64,000 nt of DNA from Nocardioides malaquae (GTDB lineage: Bacteria > Actinomycetota > Actinomycetes > Propionibacteriales > Nocardioidaceae). Of the stretch, positions 10,121-19,495 are shown piece by piece; position 1 is the first letter of the stretch; each line of letters begins with the position of its first letter. The stretch covers positions 186,001 to 250,000 of the forward strand of contig NZ_JADCSA010000001.1 of NCBI RefSeq assembly GCF_015070385.1, read 5' to 3'. The notes under the pieces are model-generated. The model was not told the DNA's origin. It made no database searches and saw nothing but the letters and a program-made list of their open reading frames with translations. Made by a program: the position numbers and the translations under genes.

Positions 10121-13100
10121 GACCCCAGGCACCCAGGGCCCAGGAGCTGCTTGAGGTCGGCGAAGAGGGCCGAGGTCGGGGTCACGCGCAGGCGGTCGTC
10201 GAGCTTCATCACCGTGGTCGACGAGCGGGAGAGCAGTCGCAGGTGCACCTCGGTCATGCCCGGGTGCGAGGAGAGCACGTCTCGCAGCGAGTCGACGACC
10301 GGGGGCGTGCACCGGGTCGAGGGCAGCGACACGACGACGGGGCCACTCGGGCCCTCACTGAGGTCGGGCACCGAGACCTCCTGGCCGCGCAGCTCAGGCT
10401 GCTCCTTGTCACGCGACAGCGTGCCCCGGACCCGCAGGATCGCGTCCTGCACGAGGTGGGGCGTCGCGAGCTGGTAGGCGCTGGGGAAGAGCAGCACCTC
10501 GATGCCACCCTCGAGGTCCTCCAACGTCAGCGTCGCCCAGGCGTCTCCGCGCTTGGTGATCTTGCGCTGCACCTGGGTCACGAGCCCCGAGACGGTCACG
10601 GGTGCGCCGTGCTGACGGTCCTCGTCCATGAGCAGCTGGCCGATGGTGCAGTCGGTGCCACTCGACAGGACGTGCTCGAGACCCATCAGGGGGTGGTCGG
10701 AGACGTAGAGACCGAGCATCGCCCGCTCATGGCCCAGGAGCGTCATCTTGTCCCACTCGTCGACCTCGGGGATCGAGACCGCGACCCCGAAGCCGCCGGA
10801 GTCGTCCTCGTCCATCAGCCCCGCGAAGAGAGAGTCCTGACCGATGGCCTCGTTCTTCTTGATGTCGACGAACTGGTCGACGGCCGACTCGTGCACCAGG
10901 TGCAGCGCCCGGCGCCGGTGCTTCATGTCGTCGAAGGCCCCGGCCTTCACCAAGGACTCGATCACCCTCTTGTTGCACACCAGCGAGGGCACCTTCGACA
11001 TGAAGTCGTTGAAGTCGACGTAGCGCCCCTGGGAGCGGCGGGCCTCGATGATGCCCTCGACCACGTTGGCCCCGACGTTGCGCACCGCCGTGAGTCCGAA
11101 GCGGATGTCGCGACCCACCGCGGTGAAGTTCGCCGCCGACTCGTTGACATCGGGGGGCAGCACCTGGATCTTCATCCGTCGGCACTCGTTGAGGTAGATC
11201 GCCATCTTGTCCTTGTCGTCCTTGACGGACGTCAGGAGGGCGGCCATGTACTCAGTCGGGTAGTTGGCCTTGAGGTAGGCGGTCCAGTAGGTGATGACGC
11301 CGTACGCCGCGGAGTGTGACTTGTTGAAGGCGTAGTCGGAGAAGGGCAGCAGGATGTCCCAGAGCTGGGTGATCGCCTCCTGGGGGTAGCCGCGCTCGAG
11401 CATGCCGGCCTGGAACCCGGCGTACTGCTTGTCGAGCTCCTCCTTCTTCTTCTTGCCCATCGCGCGTCGCAGGTTGTCGGCGGCGCCCAGGGTGAAGCCC
11501 GCCAGCACCTGGGCGATGGCCATCACCTGCTCCTGGTAGACGATGAGGCCATAGGTCTCGCCCAGCACCGGCTCGAGCGCCTCGGCCAACGCCGGGTGGA
11601 TCGGCTCGATGGGCTCGCGCCCGTTCTTGCGGCGGGCGTACTTGTTGTGCGAGTCGGCGCCCATCGGTCCGGGCCGGTAGAGCGCGGAGACGGCCGTGAT
11701 GTCGGCGAACTTGTCGGGCTGCATCGAGCGCAGGAGCGCACGCATGCCGTTGGAGTCGAGCTGGAAGATGCCCAGGGTGTCGCCCCGGCCCATCAGCTCG
11801 TAGGTCGCTCGGTCGTCGAAGCCGACCTCCTCGAGGACGACCTTCTCCTGGCGGTTGGCCTCGATGTTGCCCAGGGCGTCCTCGAGGATGCGCAGGTTGG
11901 ACAGGCCCAGGAAGTCCATCTTCACGAGCCCGAGTGACTCGCACATGGGGTAGTCGAACTGCGTGATGACCGCGCCGTCCTGCGGGCGGGACATGATCGG
12001 CACGATGTCGATGAGCGGCTCGCTGGACATGATCACGCCCGCCGCGTGGACGCCCCAGTTGCGGATCTGGCCCTCCAGGCCGAGCGCCGTCTGGTAGATG
12101 CGACGCACCTCGGGGTCCTGCTCGTAGAGCGCCCGGAACTCCTGGCCGTCGTTGTAGCGCTTGTGCTGGGGGTCGAAGAGGTCCTTGAGCGGGACCCCCT
12201 TACCCATCACGTCGGCCGGCAGCGCCTTGGTGATGCGGTCGGAGATCGCGAAGCCGTGGTCGAGCACACGCGCGGCGTCCTTGATGGCCGCCTTGGCCTT
12301 GAGCCGGCCGAAGGTGGCGATCTGCGCGACCCGCTCCGCGCCGTACTTGTCGGTGACGTACTGGATCACCTCACCTCGGCGCGCGTCGTCGAAGTCGATG
12401 TCGAAGTCGGGCATCGAGGGACGCTCGGGGTTGAGGAACCGCTCGAAGAAGAGTCCGTGCTCGAGGGGGTCGAGGTCGGTGATGCGCAGGGCGTAGGCAG
12501 CGATCGAGCCCGCACCCGAACCACGTCCGGGACCGACCCGGATGCCGTTGTCCTTGGACCACTGGATGAAGTCTGCGACCACCAGGAAGTAACCGCAGTA
12601 GCCCTTCTGGGCGACGACGCCGAGCTCCATCTCGACGCGGTCCTTGACCTCCTGGGTCAGGCGGTCGCCGGGGTAGCGGTGCTCGATGCCACGCCAGACC
12701 TCCTTGCGGAACCAGGACTCCTCGGTCTCCCCCGCCGGGATCTGCGCGTTCGCCATGTAGCCGCCGGTCGACTCGGTGAACTCGATGTTGCAGCGTTCGG
12801 CGATGAGGAGCGTGTTGTCGCAGGCCTCCGGCATGCCGAACTGGTCGGCCCACAGCGCGCGCATCTCCGCGGCGGACTTGATGTAGTAGCCGCCCCCGTC
12901 GAACTTCAGCCGGTTGGGGTCGGAGAGCCGCTTGCCGGAGGCGACGCAGATCAGGGCGTCGTGGGCGTCGGCGTCCTCGGGGTTGTTGTAGTGCGAGTCG
13001 TTGGTCGCGATGGGTGGCAGCCCCATCTGCTTGCCCAGGCGCAACAGGTCGTCACGGACCCGCTTCTCGATGGAGATGCCGTGGTCCATCAGCTCGAGGA

Positions 13101-13677
13101 AGACGTTCTCCTTGCCGAAGATCTCCTGCAGCTCGCCGGCCTCACGCACCGCCTCGTCGTACTGGCCCAGGCGCAACCGCGTCTGGATGGCCCCGCTGGG
13201 GCAGCCGGTGGAGACGATCAGGCCCTTGCTGTGCTCGGCCAGGATCTCCTTGTCCATGCGGGGCTTGTAGAAGTAGCCCTCCAGGCTGGAGCGCGACGAG
13301 AGCCGGAAGAGGTTGTGCATGCCCTCGGTGTTCTCGGCCCACATCGTCATGTGGGTGTAGGCGCCGCCACCGGCGACGTCGTCGCCACCCTCCTCGGCCG
13401 TGTCGCCGCGTCCCCACTTGACCCGGCGACGTTCCCCGCGAGGAGTCCCGGGCGTGAGGTAGGCCTCGATGCCGATGATCGGCTTGACGCCGTACTTCTG
13501 CGACTTCTTCCAGAAGTCGTACGCGCCGTGCAGGTTGCCGTGGTCGGTCATCGCGATCGACGTCATCCCCAGGTCGGCGACCCGGGAGAAGAGGCCGTCG
13601 AGCAACGAGGCTCCGTCCAGCATCGAGTACTCGGTGTGGACGTGCAGGTGGGCGAACGAGTCGTTGGCGACCGACAT
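10117..13677 (-). CDS. dnaE1: DNA polymerase III alpha subunit (replicative)
   Basis: This is the replicative C-family polymerase, 1186 residues. The PHP domain at the N-terminus keeps its metal ligands (FAHLHVHTEYSMLDG, AMTDHGNLHG). The polymerase palm contains the catalytic aspartates in PDFDIDFDDARRGEVIQYV, and the finger/thumb motifs FLGLSNLRILED and YNKSHS-type FNKSHSAAYGVITYWTAYLK are intact. The C-terminal OB fold and tail follow. The start ATG at 13677 has a GGAGCC about 13 nt upstream and gives the standard N-terminus. A second, error-prone DnaE lies at 42492-46154. Confidence 0.97.
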   Translation of the reverse strand: MSVANDSFAHLHVHTEYSMLDGASLLDGLFSRVADLGMTSIAMTDHGNLHGAYDFWKKSQKYGVKPIIGIEAYLTPGTPRGERRRVKWGRGDTAEEGGDDVAGGGAYTHMTMWAENTEGMHNLFRLSSRSSLEGYFYKPRMDKEILAEHSKGLIVSTGCPSGAIQTRLRLGQYDEAVREAGELQEIFGKENVFLELMDHGISIEKRVRDDLLRLGKQMGLPPIATNDSHYNNPEDADAHDALICVASGKRLSDPNRLKFDGGGYYIKSAAEMRALWADQFGMPEACDNTLLIAERCNIEFTESTGGYMANAQIPAGETEESWFRKEVWRGIEHRYPGDRLTQEVKDRVEMELGVVAQKGYCGYFLVVADFIQWSKDNGIRVGPGRGSGAGSIAAYALRITDLDPLEHGLFFERFLNPERPSMPDFDIDFDDARRGEVIQYVTDKYGAERVAQIATFGRLKAKAAIKDAARVLDHGFAISDRITKALPADVMGKGVPLKDLFDPQHKRYNDGQEFRALYEQDPEVRRIYQTALGLEGQIRNWGVHAAGVIMSSEPLIDIVPIMSRPQDGAVITQFDYPMCESLGLVKMDFLGLSNLRILEDALGNIEANRQEKVVLEEVGFDDRATYELMGRGDTLGIFQLDSNGMRALLRSMQPDKFADITAVSALYRPGPMGADSHNKYARRKNGREPIEPIHPALAEALEPVLGETYGLIVYQEQVMAIAQVLAGFTLGAADNLRRAMGKKKKEELDKQYAGFQAGMLERGYPQEAITQLWDILLPFSDYAFNKSHSAAYGVITYWTAYLKANYPTEYMAALLTSVKDDKDKMAIYLNECRRMKIQVLPPDVNESAANFTAVGRDIRFGLTAVRNVGANVVEGIIEARRSQGRYVDFNDFMSKVPSLVCNKRVIESLVKAGAFDDMKHRRRALHLVHESAVDQFVDIKKNEAIGQDSLFAGLMDEDDSGGFGVAVSIPEVDEWDKMTLLGHERAMLGLYVSDHPLMGLEHVLSSGTDCTIGQLLMDEDRQHGAPVTVSGLVTQVQRKITKRGDAWATLTLEDLEGGIEVLLFPSAYQLATPHLVQDAILRVRGTLSRDKEQPELRGQEVSVPDLSEGPSGPVVVSLPSTRCTPPVVDSLRDVLSSHPGMTEVHLRLLSRSSTTVMKLDDRLRVTPTSALFADLKQLLGPGCLGS

Positions 13678-13739
13678 GGGTGGTTCGCGGGCTCCTTCCG
13701 AGGAACGACGGTGAGCCCCACGACGGGCTCGAAGGTCCA

Positions 13740-13745
13740 AGCCTA
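13740..13745 (-). promoter_or_regulatory. Candidate -10 element for dnaE1
   Basis: TAGGCT on the minus strand fits TANNNT and lies 62 nt before the dnaE1 ATG; it includes the TAG stop of the upstream GNAT gene. A 6-bp hairpin (13713-13730, GAGCCC/GGGCTC) follows in the leader and could alternatively be a weak terminator of the upstream operon. No clear -35 is seen. Confidence 0.35.
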
Positions 13746-14243
13746 GGCGAGTCCACCGACAGGAGGCACGCGACGCCACGTGACCCTCACCTCGGACTCA
13801 CCACGAGGTGACTCCCACGCCGGGACCAGCTCCACCTCGTCCAGCCCGCGAGCACGGTAGAACGCCCGCGCGGACGAGTTGGAGGCGTGCACCCACAGGC
13901 CGAACCCGTCGCGCAGGAGGCCCTTCACCAGGTCCAGGAGCGCAGTGCCGACGCCGCGGCCGGCAGCCTCGGGGAGCACGTAGAGGTCGTCGAGCCAGCC
14001 CTCACGCATCGCGTCCGGACGCACGAGCCGCACGTAGCCCACCACCTCGCCGCGCTCCTGGGCCACCCAGAACTCGTCGCCGTCCCACCCCTGGGCCAGC
14101 TCCTGCGCCGCGGTCGCCAGGGTGACGTCGGGCATCGCCGCCACCACTCGGGCGCGCCGCTGGACGACGGCCATCGCCGGACGGTCATGCGGGGAGGCCG
14201 GCCGCAGGACCAGACCCTCCTCAGCGGCGTCAGTGGGCCTCAC
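13743..14243 (-). CDS. GNAT family N-acetyltransferase
   Basis: This is a single-domain GNAT protein of about 166 residues; the substrate is unknown. The acetyl-CoA binding motif A is present as [18 protein letters not shown], preceded by [11 protein letters not shown] and followed by the motif B region [18 protein letters not shown]. The start is uncertain. The GTG at 14243 overlaps the rluD end by 14 nt and has no ribosome site, while an AGGAGG (14221-14226 on the minus strand) points to a start a few codons later, where only CTG or GTC codons are available. It is the last gene of the dksA-lspA-rluD group. Confidence 0.85.
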   Translation of the reverse strand: MRPTDAAEEGLVLRPASPHDRPAMAVVQRRARVVAAMPDVTLATAAQELAQGWDGDEFWVAQERGEVVGYVRLVRPDAMREGWLDDLYVLPEAAGRGVGTALLDLVKGLLRDGFGLWVHASNSSARAFYRARGLDEVELVPAWESPRGESEVRVTWRRVPPVGGLA

Positions 14244-15168
14244 GGATGACGTCCAGCGCGTGGGCGAGGTCATCGGGGTAGCTCGACTCGTACTCCACGT
14301 AGTCGCCGGACTCGGGGTGCTCGAAGCCCAGCTTGACCGCGTGCAACCACTGGCGCTCGAGGCCGACCCGACGCGCGAGCACGGGGTCGGCGCCGTAGGT
14401 GATGTCACCGACGCAGGGGTGCTTCAACGCCGACATGTGCACCCGGATCTGGTGCGTACGACCGGTCTCGAGGTGCACCTCGAGGAGGCTGGCGAAGCGG
14501 TGGGCCTCGAGCGTCTCGTAGTGCGTGACGCTCGCGCGGCCGTCGCCCATCACGGCGAACTTGTAGTCGTACTTGGGGTGGCGACCGATGGGGGCGTCGA
14601 TCGTGCCCTCCCACGGGTCGGGGTGGCCCTGGACCAAGGCGTGGTAAGTCTTGTCGACCGTCCGCTGGCGGAAGGCGTTCTTCAGGACCGAGTAGGCCCG
14701 CTCGGACTTGCAGATGACCATGACCCCGGACGTACCGACGTCGAGTCGCTGGACGATGCCCTGGCGCTCGGAGGCTCCCGACGTGGAGATGCGGAACCCG
14801 GCTCCGGCCAGGTGGCCCACCACGGTGGGGCCGCTCCATCCCGGGCTGGGGTGCACGGCCACACCCACCGGCTTGTCGACGACCACGATGGCGTCGTCGT
14901 CGTGGATGATCTTGATGCCCTCGACCACCTCGGGCACGACCTCGAGGGGGTCCACCCGGGCCGGGATCACGACCTCCAGCATCGCGCCCGCGTGGACCCG
15001 GTCGCTCTTCATGACCTCGGATCCGTCGACCTGCACGTGACCCTCGGCAATCAGCTCGGCGGAACGGCTGCGCGACAGACCGAACATCCGCGCCATCGCG
15101 GCGTCGACCCGCTCGCCGGCGAGCCCCTCGGGCACCAGGACGGTGCGGTGGTCGGCGTGGGTGCTCAT
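14230..15168 (-). CDS. rluD: RluA/RluD-family rRNA pseudouridine synthase
   Basis: The enzyme converts uridines in large-subunit rRNA to pseudouridine. An S4 RNA-binding domain occupies roughly residues 12-75 ([20 protein letters not shown]). The catalytic domain has the active-site Asp in [11 protein letters not shown] and the conserved [11 protein letters not shown]. Length (312) is typical. The ATG overlaps the lspA stop (ATGA) and has a strong GGGGAGGGG ribosome site. The order lspA-rluD is common across actinobacteria. Confidence 0.93.
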   Translation of the reverse strand: MSTHADHRTVLVPEGLAGERVDAAMARMFGLSRSRSAELIAEGHVQVDGSEVMKSDRVHAGAMLEVVIPARVDPLEVVPEVVEGIKIIHDDDAIVVVDKPVGVAVHPSPGWSGPTVVGHLAGAGFRISTSGASERQGIVQRLDVGTSGVMVICKSERAYSVLKNAFRQRTVDKTYHALVQGHPDPWEGTIDAPIGRHPKYDYKFAVMGDGRASVTHYETLEAHRFASLLEVHLETGRTHQIRVHMSALKHPCVGDITYGADPVLARRVGLERQWLHAVKLGFEHPESGDYVEYESSYPDDLAHALDVIREAH

Positions 15169-15731
15169 CGCCCCTCCCCCGCGGGCTGCGTCGGCTCGTC
15201 GTCGGGCCGGGTGCCGTCCAGGGCGATCCCGCGCAGGCTCTGCACGATGATCACGCCGGCGGCGACGTTGATGCAGACGTCGGCCAGGTTGAAGACCGGG
15301 AAGCTGCCGAAGCTGAGGAAGTCGATCACGTGACCACGGAACGGCTCCGGGTCGCGGAGAAGACGGTCGGTCAGGTTGCCGACCACGCCGGCCAGCAGGG
15401 CGCCGAGCCCGAAGGCCCAGAGCCTGCTCCCGATCCGACGGGAGATGACGAGCACGACCGCGGTCGCGACCATCGACAGCCCCGTGAAGACGATCGTGTA
15501 CTCGGTGCCGGTGCTGAAGGCCGCCCCCGGGTTGAAGACCAGTCGCAGCGTGAACCAGTCACCGATCACGGGGACGGATCGGTCCTCCAGCGCCGCCAGC
15601 GCCCAGGCCTTGGTCGCCTGGTCGGCGAGGTAGCCGGCGAGGGCCACTGCCGCAAAGAGGGACCAGAGGCCCTTGGACGGACTCGACGTGTGGTCGCTGG
15701 GGCTCAGCGACGCTCCTCGCGCTGCTTGCAT
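15165..15731 (-). CDS. lspA: Lipoprotein signal peptidase II
   Basis: LspA cleaves the signal peptide of prolipoproteins after lipid attachment to the cysteine. Four membrane segments are visible. The two catalytic aspartates lie in [16 protein letters not shown] and [12 protein letters not shown], with the family block GHVIDFLSF between them. The first helix carries [13 protein letters not shown]. The ATG at 15731 gives 188 residues and overlaps the end of the upstream dksA-like gene by 28 nt. The frame is open further upstream, but that part matches no LspA. Confidence 0.94.
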   Translation of the reverse strand: MQAARGASLSPSDHTSSPSKGLWSLFAAVALAGYLADQATKAWALAALEDRSVPVIGDWFTLRLVFNPGAAFSTGTEYTIVFTGLSMVATAVVLVISRRIGSRLWAFGLGALLAGVVGNLTDRLLRDPEPFRGHVIDFLSFGSFPVFNLADVCINVAAGVIIVQSLRGIALDGTRPDDEPTQPAGEGR

Positions 15732-16153
15732 GACAGGCACAGTGTGGCACGCGGGAAGGCCATGACCCGCATCTTGCCGATCGGCTGCTGGCACGACTCG
15801 CAGACGCCGTAGGTCCCGGCCTCGATCCGGGCCAGGGCACGGTCGACCTGCGCCAGCATCTCGCGCTCGTTGAGCATGAGGCTGAGTTCGTGATCCCGCT
15901 CGAAGCTCGTGGCGCCGACGTCAGCCTGGTCCTGCCCGGCGCCGTCTCCGGCGTCCTTCATCAGGCCGTTGAGCTCACGCTCCTGCTGGTCGAGCATCTG
16001 CACCAGGCGGGCGCGGTTGTCGTGGAGCTCGGAGAGCACCTCGTCCAGCTCGGCCGCGGTCCACTCACCCTCCCCCTCCTTGACGGCCAGGGCGGACGCC
16101 GACTCCTGACTCGAGGTCTTGGCGGCCGGGCTCTTGCGGGTGGTGGGAACCAT
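15704..16153 (-). CDS. TraR/DksA-type C4 zinc-finger protein
   Basis: The 149-residue protein has a lysine- and serine-rich start, a coiled-coil hairpin (about residues 35-110, rich in Glu, Arg and Leu), and a C-terminal zinc finger CESCQQPIGKMRVMAF followed by LCLSCKQ, i.e. C-x2-C-x17-C-x2-C. DksA family proteins act in the RNA polymerase secondary channel. The acidic coiled-coil tip DxxDxA typical of true DksA is not obvious, so the role may differ. The ATG at 16153 has GGGGGAG six nt upstream. It heads the operon with lspA and rluD. Confidence 0.85.
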   Translation of the reverse strand: MVPTTRKSPAAKTSSQESASALAVKEGEGEWTAAELDEVLSELHDNRARLVQMLDQQERELNGLMKDAGDGAGQDQADVGATSFERDHELSLMLNEREMLAQVDRALARIEAGTYGVCESCQQPIGKMRVMAFPRATLCLSCKQREERR

Positions 16154-16210
16154 GGTCAACTCCCCCTTCAGGGACGCTGCTGGTGTGGCGGAGGCCACAT
16201 CGTGTGCTGC

Positions 16211-16239
16211 ACGGTAGTGGTTCCCGGTGGAACCCTCAA
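16211..16239 (-). promoter_or_regulatory. Predicted promoter of the dksA-lspA-rluD operon, with a palindrome in the spacer
   Basis: On the minus strand, TTGAGG and TACCGT are separated by exactly 17 nt, and the expected start site is about 50 nt before the ATG at 16153. The spacer carries a perfect 6-bp inverted repeat, GGTTCC-N4-GGAACC (16219-16234), a plausible operator. Confidence 0.5.
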
Positions 16240-16300
16240 CGTGCCTTCCCCACGGCGTGTCGTTTCAATCCCCTCCGGGGCGTCCCCGGCCCCGGACGCG

Positions 16301-16330
16301 ACGACGGCCGGCCCCGCGGCCGGCCGTCGT
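16301..16330 (-). terminator. Rho-independent-type terminator after divIVA
   Basis: A perfect 13-bp stem (ACGACGGCCGGCC and its complement) with a 4-nt loop starts 30 nt after the divIVA stop. There is no strong T-tract, as is common in high-GC actinobacteria. It separates divIVA from the dksA promoter. Confidence 0.8.
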
Positions 16331-16360
16331 GCTCAGAACCTGGTGCTGGGAGAGGGAGGA

Positions 16361-17113
16361 TCAGCCCTCGTCGTCCCCGAGGATGGACCGCAGACGCTTG
16401 GGCGCCGGCGCCTCGCCGGGCGTGGGGTTCTCCAGGCTGCCGGTGCCCTCGAGGGCCTCCAGCTGCTGGGAGAAGTAGGTCTTGAGCCGCGACCGGTACT
16501 CGCGCTCGAAGGAGCGCAGGGTCTCGACCTCACCGTTCAGCTTGTCGCGCTCGGTCTCGAGAGCACCGAACATCTGCTGGCGACGCTCGGCCGTCTCGGC
16601 GTCGAGCATCTGGGCGCGCTGACGAGCCTCGGCCTCGAGGCGGTCGGCCTTGCCCTTCGACTCGGACTCGAGGCGCTCCGCCTTCGTGCGGGCCTCGCCC
16701 ACGATGCGGTCGGCCTCGTTCTTGGCGCTGTCGACGAGCTCGTCGGCGTTGCGCGTGGCGATCTCGAGCAGGCGTGCCGCGGCGTTGGACGCCTCGGCCA
16801 CGGTCTCGACCCGCAGCGTCTCCGGAGTCGGCTGCGCGGCGACCACGGGGGCCACGACCGGCTCGGGGGCACGCACCGGCTCGGGCTCCGGCTCCGGCTC
16901 CTGGTGCTGGATCGCGAAGGGAGCAGGAGCGGCCGGGGCAGCGTTCTGCGCCGCCGCAAGCTTCGCCCGCAGGTCCTCGTTCTCCTTGGTCAACCGAGCG
17001 AGCTCCGCCTCGACCTCGTCCAGGAACTGGTCGACCTCACCCATGTCGTAGCCCTCGCGGAGCCGGACAGGAGTAAAGCGCTTGTTGCTCACGTCCTCAG
17101 GCGTCAGCGGCAT
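16361..17113 (-). CDS. divIVA: DivIVA/Wag31 polar growth protein
   Basis: This coiled-coil scaffold senses curved membrane at the poles and organises polar cell-wall growth in actinobacteria. The 250-residue protein begins MPLTPEDVSNKRFTPVRLRE, the family's membrane-binding N-terminal domain, with GYDMGEVDQFLDEVE just after it. Next comes a low-complexity linker rich in Pro, Glu and Ala (about residues 65-105), then a long coiled coil and a short tail. The ATG at 17113 was chosen for the family N-terminus; GGTGAGG lies just before it. It sits at the end of the division cluster behind sepF and yggT, as in mycobacteria and streptomycetes. Confidence 0.96.
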   Translation of the reverse strand: MPLTPEDVSNKRFTPVRLREGYDMGEVDQFLDEVEAELARLTKENEDLRAKLAAAQNAAPAAPAPFAIQHQEPEPEPEPVRAPEPVVAPVVAAQPTPETLRVETVAEASNAAARLLEIATRNADELVDSAKNEADRIVGEARTKAERLESESKGKADRLEAEARQRAQMLDAETAERRQQMFGALETERDKLNGEVETLRSFEREYRSRLKTYFSQQLEALEGTGSLENPTPGEAPAPKRLRSILGDDEG

Positions 17114-17165
17114 GACCTCACCCAATTTCTTATCGACGACTAGTGGTTCTGACGTGGGAACAATA

Positions 17166-17181
17166 GCGCCCGTTCGGGCGC
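17166..17181 (-). terminator. Short hairpin between yggT and divIVA, possible terminator
   Basis: A 7-bp perfect inverted repeat GCGCCCG/CGGGCGC with a 2-nt loop lies 77 nt after the yggT stop, followed on the minus strand by TATTGTTCC. It may end yggT transcription before a divIVA promoter; the loop is very tight, so this is uncertain. Confidence 0.4.
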
Positions 17182-17257
17182 CGTGGTGCAGCACCCGTGA
17201 GGCTGGTGCGTCCAGATGGACGACCCACGCGTCGCCCATCCTCGCACGGGTCGGGCC

Positions 17258-17554
17258 TCAGACCCCGATGAAGACCGCTTGGACGACGCTGAGGAGCAGC
17301 CAGCAGGCGATGAAGACGATCATGAAGCTCAGGTCGAGCCCGACCTGACCGATGCGAACGACCGGCACCCAACGGCGCACCAGCTTGATCGGCGGATCAG
17401 TGGCGGTGTAGACGCCCTCGAGGGTCACCAGGAGCGCCCCCCGGGGCACCCACTGGCGGGCGAAGACCTGCACCCAGTCGACCACCAGACGCACGATCAG
17501 CAGGATCAGGAAGATCCAGATGACCGCGTAGAGCAGGACGCCGATCGCCTCCAC
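17258..17554 (-). CDS. YggT family membrane protein
   Basis: The 98-residue protein has two hydrophobic segments (VLLYAVIWIFLILLIVRLVV and LSFMIVFIACWLLLSVVQAV) around a loop with ATDPPIKLVRRWVP, which is the YggT signature. The family sits between sepF and divIVA in most Gram-positive dcw clusters; a role in division or osmotic adaptation is suggested but unproven. The GTG start at 17554 has GAGG a few nt upstream and lies 6 nt after the sepF stop. Confidence 0.93.
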   Translation of the reverse strand: MEAIGVLLYAVIWIFLILLIVRLVVDWVQVFARQWVPRGALLVTLEGVYTATDPPIKLVRRWVPVVRIGQVGLDLSFMIVFIACWLLLSVVQAVFIGV

Positions 17555-17560
17555 CCGGCC

Positions 17561-18040
17561 TCAGCTCTGGTTGAAGAAGCCGCCCTCGACGAGCCGCTCC
17601 TTCTCCTCGGCCGCCACGGAGACGTTGGGCGGGCACAGCAGGAAGACCTTGTTGGTGATGCGCTCGATGCTCCCCCGCGTCGCGAAGACCAGGCCCGCGG
17701 CGAAGTCGACCAGACGCTTGGCGTCGGAGTCGTCCATGTCCGAGAGGTTCATGATCACCGGGACGCCCTCGCGGAAGTTCTCACCGACGGTGCGGGCCTC
17801 GTTGTAGGTGCGCGGGTGGAGGGTCGTGATCCGGCTCATCTCAGTCACCGTCGTCGGGGTCGGGACCGGCGCCGGGCGACGGCGTTCGGCCAGGTCGGAG
17901 ACGGGTGCCGGACGGTGGTCGCCGGCCTGCCCCGCCATGGTCGCCTCGGTGTCCGCGGTGTCGTCCGCGTAGTCGTCGTACCGACCGGTGTCCTCGAGCA
18001 GGCCGAGGTACTCGCCGATCCTGCGCATCGCGCCGCTCAT
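17561..18040 (-). CDS. sepF: Cell division protein SepF
   Basis: SepF anchors FtsZ to the membrane and is essential in actinobacteria lacking FtsA. The N-terminal amphipathic helix ([17 protein letters not shown]) should bind the membrane. An acidic linker follows, and the C-terminal dimerisation/FtsZ-binding domain is clear: [39 protein letters not shown] and [13 protein letters not shown]. The ATG at 18040 has GGAGGAAGAG upstream. Length 159 is typical. No ftsA is present in this cluster. Confidence 0.96.
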   Translation of the reverse strand: MSGAMRRIGEYLGLLEDTGRYDDYADDTADTEATMAGQAGDHRPAPVSDLAERRRPAPVPTPTTVTEMSRITTLHPRTYNEARTVGENFREGVPVIMNLSDMDDSDAKRLVDFAAGLVFATRGSIERITNKVFLLCPPNVSVAAEEKERLVEGGFFNQS

Positions 18041-18095
18041 GAGCTCTTCCTCCGGTACATCGCGGTGCCCGTCATGGACACACCACTGATTCGTG

Positions 18096-18101
18096 ACATT
18101 A
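18096..18101 (-). promoter_or_regulatory. Candidate -10 element for sepF
   Basis: TAATGT on the minus strand fits TANNNT and overlaps the yggS stop codon, about 55 nt before the sepF ATG. No convincing -35 is visible, so sepF may also be transcribed by read-through from yggS. Confidence 0.3.
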
Positions 18102-18794
18102 CAAGATCACCGGTCTCGGACCGAGGATCGCGGAGCCGACGCGCACGTGTGTCGCGCCGTGCGCCACCGCCTGCTCCAGGTCGCCGCTCATCCCTGCCGA
18201 GAGCACGGTGGCGGACGGGTGGTCGGTGAGGAAGGCGTGACGCACCTGCGCCAGCCTGGCGAACGCGTCCGCGGGGTCCTCCCCCAGCGGCGCGACCGCC
18301 ATCAGGCCGGCCAGCTCGAGCCGCGGATGGTCGCCCACCGCGGCGGCCAGGGTCGAGAGGCCGGCGGGATCGACCCCGGCGCGGTGCACGGCCCCGGGCG
18401 GATCCAGGCTCACCTGCAGCAGGACCCGCAGCTCCCGCTCACCGGCACCGCGTGCCAGGGGACCCAGGAGCTTGGGGCGGTCGACGGACTCGACCACGTC
18501 GGCGTACGCGGCGACCGCGGCCGCCTTGTTGCTCTGCAGGCCGCCGATGAAGTGCCACGACAGGTCGAGGTCGGCGCACTCGCGCGCCTTGGCCTCGGCC
18601 TCCTGGTGCCGGTTCTCCCCCACGTCGGTGACACCCAGCTGTGCGAGCAGGCGCACGTCGCTGGCCGGGAAGAACTTGGTGACCACGACCAGCGTGACCT
18701 CCTCCGGGACACGGCCCACCTCCCGGCAGGCCCGGTCGATCCGCCCACGGACCCGGTCGAGGCCGGCGGCGAGCTCGTCCCTGCGGCTGGTCAC
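18099..18794 (-). CDS. YggS family PLP homeostasis protein
   Basis: YggS proteins are single-barrel PLP carriers without known enzyme activity. The PLP-binding lysine is in [13 protein letters not shown], followed by [16 protein letters not shown] and the core motif [11 protein letters not shown]; the phosphate site [24 protein letters not shown] is cut short only at the C-terminal tail (ILGPRPVIL). The GTG start at 18794 overlaps the pgeF stop (GTGA) and gives 231 residues. The pair pgeF-yggS between ftsZ and sepF is standard for actinobacteria. Confidence 0.95.
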   Translation of the reverse strand: MTSRRDELAAGLDRVRGRIDRACREVGRVPEEVTLVVVTKFFPASDVRLLAQLGVTDVGENRHQEAEAKARECADLDLSWHFIGGLQSNKAAAVAAYADVVESVDRPKLLGPLARGAGERELRVLLQVSLDPPGAVHRAGVDPAGLSTLAAAVGDHPRLELAGLMAVAPLGEDPADAFARLAQVRHAFLTDHPSATVLSAGMSGDLEQAVAHGATHVRVGSAILGPRPVIL

Positions 18795-19486
18795 GCCGCC
18801 ACCCAGACGAGCCCGGCCATCCGACCGGCCGCGGCGCCCTGGCGGCGGTGCGACCACAGCAGGTCGTCCTCGAGGGTGCAGCCACCCACGTCCTCGTGCT
18901 CCACGTCCAGCGCGTCCAGCTGGGCGCGTACGCCTGCCCCCAGGTCGAGCGACGACGTACCCCAGGTGGTGTGGGCCGCGGCAGCCGGCACGGCCTCTGC
19001 CACCTGCGCACGCATCTCCTCGGGCACCTCGTAGCAACCACCGCAGACGTGGGGACCCACCCACGCCCGGAGCCGGGTGGCCCCTCGGCGTCTGAGGGCC
19101 TCGACGGCGGCGTGCACCACGCCGCGCAGGACACCTTCACGCCCTGCGTGGACCGCGCCCACCATTCCCTCCCGCGGGGCGGCCAGCAGGACCGGGACGC
19201 AGTCGGCGGCACGGGTCATCAACGCCAGCCCGGGGACGTCGGTGGTGAGGGCGTCCGCGGTCGGCACCCCCGCGGCGTCGCGGACGTGGGCCACGTCGGC
19301 GCCGTGCACCTGGTGCATGCGCGCGATCCCGGCTCCGATCGCGGCCTCGAGGCGGGACAGGTCAGCCTCGAGGCGCAACGGGTCGCAGGAGGCACCCTCA
19401 CGTACGTCGACGGACGCGTCGGTGAAGGCGACCTGCACGGTCGTCGAGGTCGACTCGTCAGTCCACGTCCTGCGTGCGGTGAACAT
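18791..19486 (-). CDS. pgeF: Multicopper-type polyphenol oxidase/purine nucleoside phosphorylase (PgeF, DUF152)
   Basis: The family has been shown to act on adenosine/inosine and on peptidoglycan-derived by-products. Conserved blocks are present: MHQVHGADVAHV, ADALTTDVPGLAL, TRAADCVPVLLA, AVHAGREGVLRGVV and GPHVCGGCYEVP; the His and two Cys of the zinc-binding active site are all kept. Length (231) is normal. It starts 9 nt after the ftsZ stop and overlaps yggS. Confidence 0.92.
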   Translation of the reverse strand: MFTARRTWTDESTSTTVQVAFTDASVDVREGASCDPLRLEADLSRLEAAIGAGIARMHQVHGADVAHVRDAAGVPTADALTTDVPGLALMTRAADCVPVLLAAPREGMVGAVHAGREGVLRGVVHAAVEALRRRGATRLRAWVGPHVCGGCYEVPEEMRAQVAEAVPAAAAHTTWGTSSLDLGAGVRAQLDALDVEHEDVGGCTLEDDLLWSHRRQGAAAGRMAGLVWVAA

Positions 19487-19495
19487 CGCCGCACC

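Noticed and set aside
12046..13746. A 566-codon plus-strand frame opposite dnaE1
   Set aside because: Antisense to an unmistakable polymerase gene; no start context or domain.
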